Under the pieces are notes generated by a model. It worked only from the letters and a program-made list of their open reading frames with translations, made no database searches and had not been told where the DNA came from. A stretch of 64,000 nt of DNA from Oscheius onirici (taxonomy: Eukaryota > Nematoda > Chromadorea > Rhabditida > Rhabditidae), in the NCBI GenBank assembly GCA_932521025.1, contig OW051472.1, positions 7,502,001-7,566,000 of the forward strand, read 5' to 3'. Within the stretch, counting starts at the first letter, position 1. Each line of letters opens with the position of its first letter. This document shows positions 58,381-64,000 of this stretch, one piece after another. A program made the position numbers and the translations under genes.

Positions 58381-61300
58381 TCAAACTCCCGAACAATTCG
58401 GTGTGGAGCTGCCAGTCTGATCCGTGGTCGAGCTTCCAGTCTGTTCGGTTGTGGAGCAGCCAGTCTGATCAGTTGCGGAGCTGACAGTCTGATCGGTTGC
58501 GGAGCTGACAGTCTGATCGGTTGCGGAGCTGACAGTCTGATCAGTTGCGGAGCTGACAGTCTGATCGGTTGCGGAGCTGACAGTCTGATCAGTTGCGGAA
58601 CTGACAGTCTGATCGGTTGCGGAGCTTCCAGTCTGATCGGTTGCGGAGCTGACAGTCTGATCAGTTGCGGAACTGACAGTCTGATCGGTTGCGGAGCTGA
58701 CAGTCTGATCAGTTGCGGAACTGACAGTCTGATCGGTTGCGGAGCTGACAGTCTGATCGGTTGCGGAGCTGACAGTCTGATCGGTTGCGGAGCTGACAGT
58801 CTGATCGGTTGCGGAGCTTCCAGTCTGATCGGTTGCGGAGCTGACAGTCTGATCAGTTGCGGAACTGACAGTCTGATCGGTTGCGGAGCTGACAGTCTGA
58901 TCAGTTGCGGAACTGACAGTCTGATCGGTTGCGGAGCTGACAGTCTGATCGGTTGCGGAGCTGACAGTCTGATCGGTTGCGGAGCTGACAGTCTGATCGG
59001 TTGCGGAGCTGACAGTCTGATCGGTTGCGGAGCTGACAGTCTGATCGGTTGCGGAGCTGACAGTCTGATCGGTTGCGGAGCTGACAGTCTGATCGGTTGC
59101 GGAGCTTCCAGTCTGATCGGTTGCGGAGCTTCCAGTCTGATCGGTTGCGGAGCTTCCAGTCTGATCAGTTGCGGAGCTGACAGTCTGATCAGTTGCGGAG
59201 CTGACAGTCTGATCGGTTGCAGAGCTGACAGTCTGATCGGTTGCGGAGCTTCCAGTCTGATCAGTTGCGGAGCTGACAGTCTGATCAGTTGCGGAGCTGA
59301 CAGTCTGATCAGTTGCGGAGCTGACAGTCTGATCGGTTGCAGAGCTGACAGTCTGATCGGTTGCGGAGCTTCCAGTCTGATCAGTTGCGGAGCTGACAGT
59401 CTGATCAGTTGCGGAGCTGACAGTCTGATCGGTTGCGGAGCTGACAGTCTGATCGGTTGCGGAGCTGACAGTCTGATCGGTTGCGGAGCTTCCAGTCTGA
59501 TCGGTTGCGGAGCTGACAGTCTGATCAGTTGCGGAACTGACAGTCTGATCGGTTGCGGAGCTGACAGTCTGATCAGTTGCGGAACTGACAGTCTGATCGG
59601 TTGCGGAGCTGACAGTCTGATCGGTTGCGGAGCTGACAGTCTGATCGGTTGCGGAGCTTCCAGTCTGATCGGTTGCGGAGCTTCCAGTCTGATCGGTTGC
59701 GGAGCTTCCAGTCTGATCAGTTGCGGAGCTGACAGTCTGATCAGTTGCGGAGCTGACAGTCTGATCGGTTGCAGAGCTGACAGTCTGATCGGTTGCGGAG
59801 CTTCCAGTCTGATCAGTTGCGGAGCTGACAGTCTGATCAGTTGCGGAGCTGACAGTCTGATCAGTTGCGGAGCTGACAGTCTGATCGGTTGCAGAGCTGA
59901 CAGTCTGATCGGTTGCGGAGCTTCCAGTCTGATCAGTTGCGGAGCTGACAGTCTGATCAGTTGCGGAGCTGACAGTCTGATCGGTTGCGGAGCTGACAGT
60001 CTGATCGGTTGCGGAGCTGACAGTCTGATCAGTTGCGGAGCTGACAGTCTGATCGGTTGCGGAGCTGACAGTCTGATCAGTTGCGGAGCTTCCAGTCTGA
60101 TCGGTTGCGGAGCTTCCAGTCTGATCGGTTGCGGAGCTGACAGTCTGATCAGTTGCGGAGCTTCCAGTCTGATCGGTTGCGGAGCTGACAGTCTGATCGG
60201 TTGCGGAGCTTCCAGTCTGATCGGTTGCGGAGCTGACAGTCTGATCAGTTGCGGAACTGACAGTCTGATCGGTTGCGGAGCTGACAGTCTGATCAGTTGC
60301 GGAACTGACAGTCTGATCGGTTGCGGAGCTGACAGTCTGATCGGTTGCGGAGCTGACAGTCTGATCGGTTGCGGAGCTGACAGTCTGATCGGTTGCGGAG
60401 CTTCCAGTCTGATCGGTTGCGGAGCTTCCAGTCTGATCAGTTGCGGAGCTGACAGTCTGATCAGTTGCGGAGCTGACAGTCTGATCGGTTGCGGAGCTGA
60501 CAGTCTGATCAGTTGCGGAGCTGACAGTCTGATCGGTTGCGGAGCTGACAGTCTGATCAGTTGCGGAGCTGACAGTCTGATCGGTTGCGGAGCTGACAGT
60601 CTGATCGGTTGCGGAGCTGACAGTCTGATCAGTTGCGGAGCTTCCAGTCTGATCGGTTGCGGAGCTTCCAGTCTGATCGGTTGCGGAGCTTCCAGTCTGA
60701 TCAGTTGCGGAGCTGACAGTCTGATCAGTTGCGGAGCTGACAGTCTGATCGGTTGCAGAGCTGACAGTCTGATCGGTTGCGGAGCTTCCAGTCTGATCAG
60801 TTGCGGAGCTGACAGTCTGATCAGTTGCGGAGCTGACAGTCTGATCGGTTGCGGAGCTGACAGTCTGATCGGTTGCGGAGCTGACAGTCTGATCAGTTGC
60901 GGAGCTGACAGTCTGATCGGTTGCGGAGCTGACAGTCTGATCAGTTGCGGAGCTTCCAGTCTGATCGGTTGCGGAGCTTCCAGTCTGATCGGTTGCGGAG
61001 CTTCCAGTCTGATCAGTTGCGGAGCTGACAGTCTGATCAGTTGCGGAGCTGACAGTCTGATCGGTTGCAGAGCTGACAGTCTGATCGGTTGCGGAGCTGA
61101 CAGTCTGATCGGTTGCGGAGCTGACAGTCTGATCGGTTGCGGAGCTGACAGTCTGATCGGTTGCGGAGCTTCCAGTCTGATCGGTTGCGGAGCTTCCAGT
61201 CTGATCAGTTGCGGAGCTGACAGTCTGATCGGTTGCGGAGCTGACAGTCTGGTCGGTTGCGGAGCTGACAGTCTGTTCGGTTGCGGAGCTGACAGTCTGA

Positions 61301-63955
61301 TCGGTTGCGGAGCTTCCAGTCTGATCAGTTGCGGAGCTGACAGTCTGATCGGTTGCGGAGCTGACAGTCTGGTCGGTTGCGGAGCTGACAGTCTGATCGG
61401 TTGCGGAGCTGACAGTCTGATCAGTTGCGGAGCTGACAGTCTGATCGGTTGCGGAGCTGACAGTCTGATCGGTTGCGGAGCTTCCAGTCTGATCAGTTGC
61501 GGAGCTGACAGTCTGATCGGTTGCGGAGCTGACAGTCTGGTCGGTTGCGGAGCTGACAGTCTGTTCGGTTGCGGAGCTGACAGTCTGATCAGTTGCGGAG
61601 CTGACAGTCTGATCGGTTGCGGAGCTGACAGTCTGATCGGTTGCAGAGCTGACAGTCTGATCGGTTGCGGAGCTGACAGTCTGATCGGTTGCGGAGCTGA
61701 CAGTCTGATCAGTTGCGGAGCTTCCAGTCTGATCGGTTGCGGAGCTTCCAGTCTGATCGGTTGCGGAGCTTCCAGTCTGATCAGTTGCGGAGCTGACAGT
61801 CTGATCAGTTGCGGAGCTGACAGTCTGATCGGTTGCAGAGCTGACAGTCTGATCGGTTGCGGAGCTTCCAGTCTGATCAGTTGCGGAGCTGACAGTCTGA
61901 TCGGTTGCGGAGCTGACAGTCTGATCGGTTGCGGAGCTGACAGTCTGATCGGTTGCGGAGCTGACAGTCTGATCGGTTGCGGAGCTTCCAGTCTGATCAG
62001 TTGCGGAGCTGACAGTCTGGTCGGTTGCGGAGCTTCCAGTCTGATCAGTTGCGGAGCTGACAGTCTGATCGGTTGCGGAGCTTCCAGTCTGATCGGTTGC
62101 GGAGCTGACAGTCTGATCAGTTGCGGAGCTGACAGTCTGATCGGTTGCGGAGCTGACAGTCTGATCGGTTGCGGAGCTTCCAGTCTGATCAGTTGCGGAG
62201 CTGACAGTCTGGTCGGTTGCGGAGCTTCCAGTCTGATCAGTTGCGGAGCTGACAGTCTGATCGGTTGCGGAGCTTCCAGTCTGATCGGTTGCGGAGCTGA
62301 CAGTCTGATCGGTTGCGGAGCTGACAGTCTGATCGGTTGCGGAGCTGACAGTCTGATCGGTTGCGGAGCTGACAGTCTGATCGGTTGCAGAGCTGACAGT
62401 CTGATCGGTTGCGGAGCTGACAGTCTGATCGGTTGCGGAGCTGACAGTCTGATCAGTTGCGGAGCTTCCAGTCTGATCGGTTGCGGAGCTTCCAGTCTGA
62501 TCGGTTGCGGAGCTTCCAGTCTGATCAGTTGCGGAGCTGACAGTCTGATCAGTTGCGGAGCTGACAGTCTGATCGGTTGCAGAGCTGACAGTCTGATCGG
62601 TTGCGGAGCTTCCAGTCTGATCAGTTGCGGAGCTGACAGTCTGATCGGTTGCGGAGCTGACAGTCTGATCGGTTGCGGAGCTGACAGTCTGATCGGTTGC
62701 GGAGCTGGCAGTCTGTTCGGTTGCGGAGCTTCCCGTCTGATCAGTTGCGGAGCTGACAGTCTGATCGGTTGCGGAGCTTCCAGTCTGATCAGTTGCGGAG
62801 CTGACAGTCTGATCGGTTGCGGAGCTGACAGTCTGATCGGTTGCGGAGCTGACAGTCTGATCGGTTGCGGAGCTGGCAGTCTGTTCGGTTGCGGAGCTTC
62901 CCGTCTGATCAGTTGCGGAGCTGACAGTCTGATCGGTTGCGGAGCTTCCAGTCTGATCAGTTGCGGAGCTGACAGTCTGATCGGTTGCGGAGCTGGCAGT
63001 CTGTTCGGTTGCGGAGCTTCCAGTCTGATCGGTTGCGGAGCTGACAGTCTGATCGGTTGCGGAGCTTCCAGTCTGATCAGTTGCGGAGCTGACAGTCTGA
63101 TCGGTTGCGGAGCTTCCAGTCTGATCGGTTGCGGAGCTGACAGTCTGATCAGTTGCGGAGCTGACAGTCTGATCGGTTGCGGAGCTGGCAGTCTGTTCGG
63201 TTGCGGAGCTTCCAGTCTGATCGGTTGCGGAGCTGACAGTCTGATCGGTTGCGGAGCTTCCAGTCTGATCAGTTGCGGAGCTGACAGTCTGATCGGTTGC
63301 GGAGCTGGCAGTCTGATCGGTTGCGGAGCTTCCAGTCTGATCAGTTGCGGAGCTGACAGTCTGATCGGTTGCGGAGCTGACAGTCCGTTCCGTGGTCGAG
63401 CTTCCAGTCTGTTCGGTTGTGGAGCTTCCAGTCCGTTCCGTAGTCGAGCTTTCAGTTTGTTCGGTTGTGGAGCTTCCAGTCCGTTCCGTGGTCGAGCTTC
63501 CAGTCTGTTGGGTGGTCGAGCTGCCAGTTTGTTCGGTTGTCGGGCTTCCAGGCGGTGTTTTAAATGTTGTTGTCTCTCCTTGTTGAGCAGCTGAGGTCGT
63601 TGGAGCTGTCGGTCTTGTTGCTACCGTCGTTGGTGGCTTCAACGTGGTGATTGTTTGATCTTCTGCAAATATACTTCATTTTGAAGACAACCTGTTCAAA
63701 CTTACCGACTTGTTTCACCACTGTATCAGTAATATTATTGGTCGTTTTTGTAACGTTGACTCCACCAAACGCGTGCTAAAACCTGTTATAACGCTTGGCT
63801 GTTTCTTACATCCAGCTGGGTCTGGTTGAGTCCAGGTGCAGCAATGATCATCTGGTTGGCAAGTTGTGTGTCACTGTTGACTTGTTGGGTAAAATTTTTG
63901 AAGTCATCAGATTCTGTGCTGAACGTATCTTGGTTTAAAACATCGCCTCCACTCA
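58381..63955 (-). CDS. Mucin-like Ser/Thr-rich repeat protein, 5' end outside the window
   Basis: Three minus-strand exons in phase: 63955-63810, 63775-63706 and the giant terminal exon 63662-58381 (stop 58381-58383), more than 1,830 residues in the window. The N-terminal part visible here has several N-glycosylation sequons (NFT, NQT, NVT, NIT), then a Thr/Pro-rich linker (TTLKPPTTVATRPTAPTTS). A few SSTTEQTG/SSTTERTG units follow, then about 205 units of SSATDQT(V or G), ending STPNCSGV. Dense Ser/Thr, lack of aromatic residues and sequons indicate a heavily O-glycosylated secreted or surface protein; nematode surface coats and cuticle layers contain such mucins. The signal peptide should lie beyond 64000. 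Copy number may be wrong in the assembly. No family name can be given. Confidence 0.75.
58457..63384. repeat. Coding minisatellite, 24-bp unit, about 205 copies
   Basis: Exact 24-bp period over nearly 5 kb with no indels seen (2.5 units fit each 60-base line throughout). Two main sites vary: ctgacagt/cttccagt (Val/Gly in the minus-strand protein) and gatcggt/gatcagt (synonymous Thr). Rarer variants occur (ggaact, gcagag, tggtcgg, tgttcgg). Longer blocks of variants recur, indicating higher-order duplication. Confidence 0.95.
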
Positions 63956-64000
63956 CTAATTAACAACTTTGCACGGCGTCATGTGTACAAGCGTCTTCAA

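Noticed and set aside
58457-63384. CRISPR-like or satellite array
   Set aside because: Units are contiguous with no unique spacers, the period is a multiple of three, and the frame continues into non-repeat coding exons, so a coding minisatellite fits better.
58102-63594. 1,830-codon plus-strand ORF of GADSLIGC repeats as a gene
   Set aside because: It starts inside the antisense of the thioesterase gene, has no splice or start context, and is explained by a 24-bp repeat that is open on both strands. The minus frame has upstream exons in phase.

Overview
The window reads as nuclear DNA of a nematode. The evidence is a canonical cuticle collagen (collagen N-terminal domain, Gly-X-Y blocks, cysteine-flanked tail), an innexin, a nematode-type supplementary nuclear receptor, very short introns (mostly 32-80 nt, commonly about 40), and cag|ATG-type acceptors just before many start codons that look like trans-splice sites. 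I cannot place the genus. All exon models were built by hand from reading frame and splice signals; phase closes in every multi-exon gene reported as complete, except that the collagen model closes only if one missing base is assumed.

Layout: 1-22 kb is gene-poor. It holds two small membrane-protein genes (559-795 and 5944-6697, minus strand), a cuticle collagen (8446-9678, minus), a decayed gag-like relic near 11 kb, four diverged copies of a dispersed repeat, and an RZ-type RGS gene (20748-21249, plus; 5' exons not found). At 22.4-24.2 kb a 410-bp near-perfect inverted duplication flanks and partly contains a PDZ-protein gene.

From 24.9 to 58 kb genes are dense: glutaminase (+), nuclear receptor (-), prolyl oligopeptidase (-), a UBE2D-type E2 enzyme (-), an imperfect foldback element, an innexin (+), raptor/DAF-15 (+, 27 exons) with a trypsin-like protease gene nested antisense in one intron, mitochondrial Era GTPase (+), a 5'-truncated RTE-clade retrotransposon (-), two tandem M20 peptidase genes only 55 bp apart (-), an SLC49-like transporter with two alternative first exons (+), and an ACOT8-like acyl-CoA thioesterase (-). 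One M20 gene has an antisense intron-bearing tRNA-Arg(CCT) in an intron; the other has an EB1-like pseudogene fragment in an intron.

The last 5.6 kb is one giant exon of a mucin-like secreted or surface protein (minus), made almost wholly of about 205 tandem 24-bp units; its 5' end lies beyond the window.

Functionally this is an ordinary mixed neighbourhood: nutrient signalling (raptor), glutamate and lipid metabolism, proteolysis, gap junctions, ubiquitination. Several same-strand neighbours are close enough to be operons (M20 pair; prolyl oligopeptidase to nuclear receptor; raptor to Era). The most unusual items are the inverted duplication, the protease whose catalytic-serine motif sits at the edge of a perfect 13-bp hairpin and is out of frame, the nested pseudogene and tRNA, and the mucin array.
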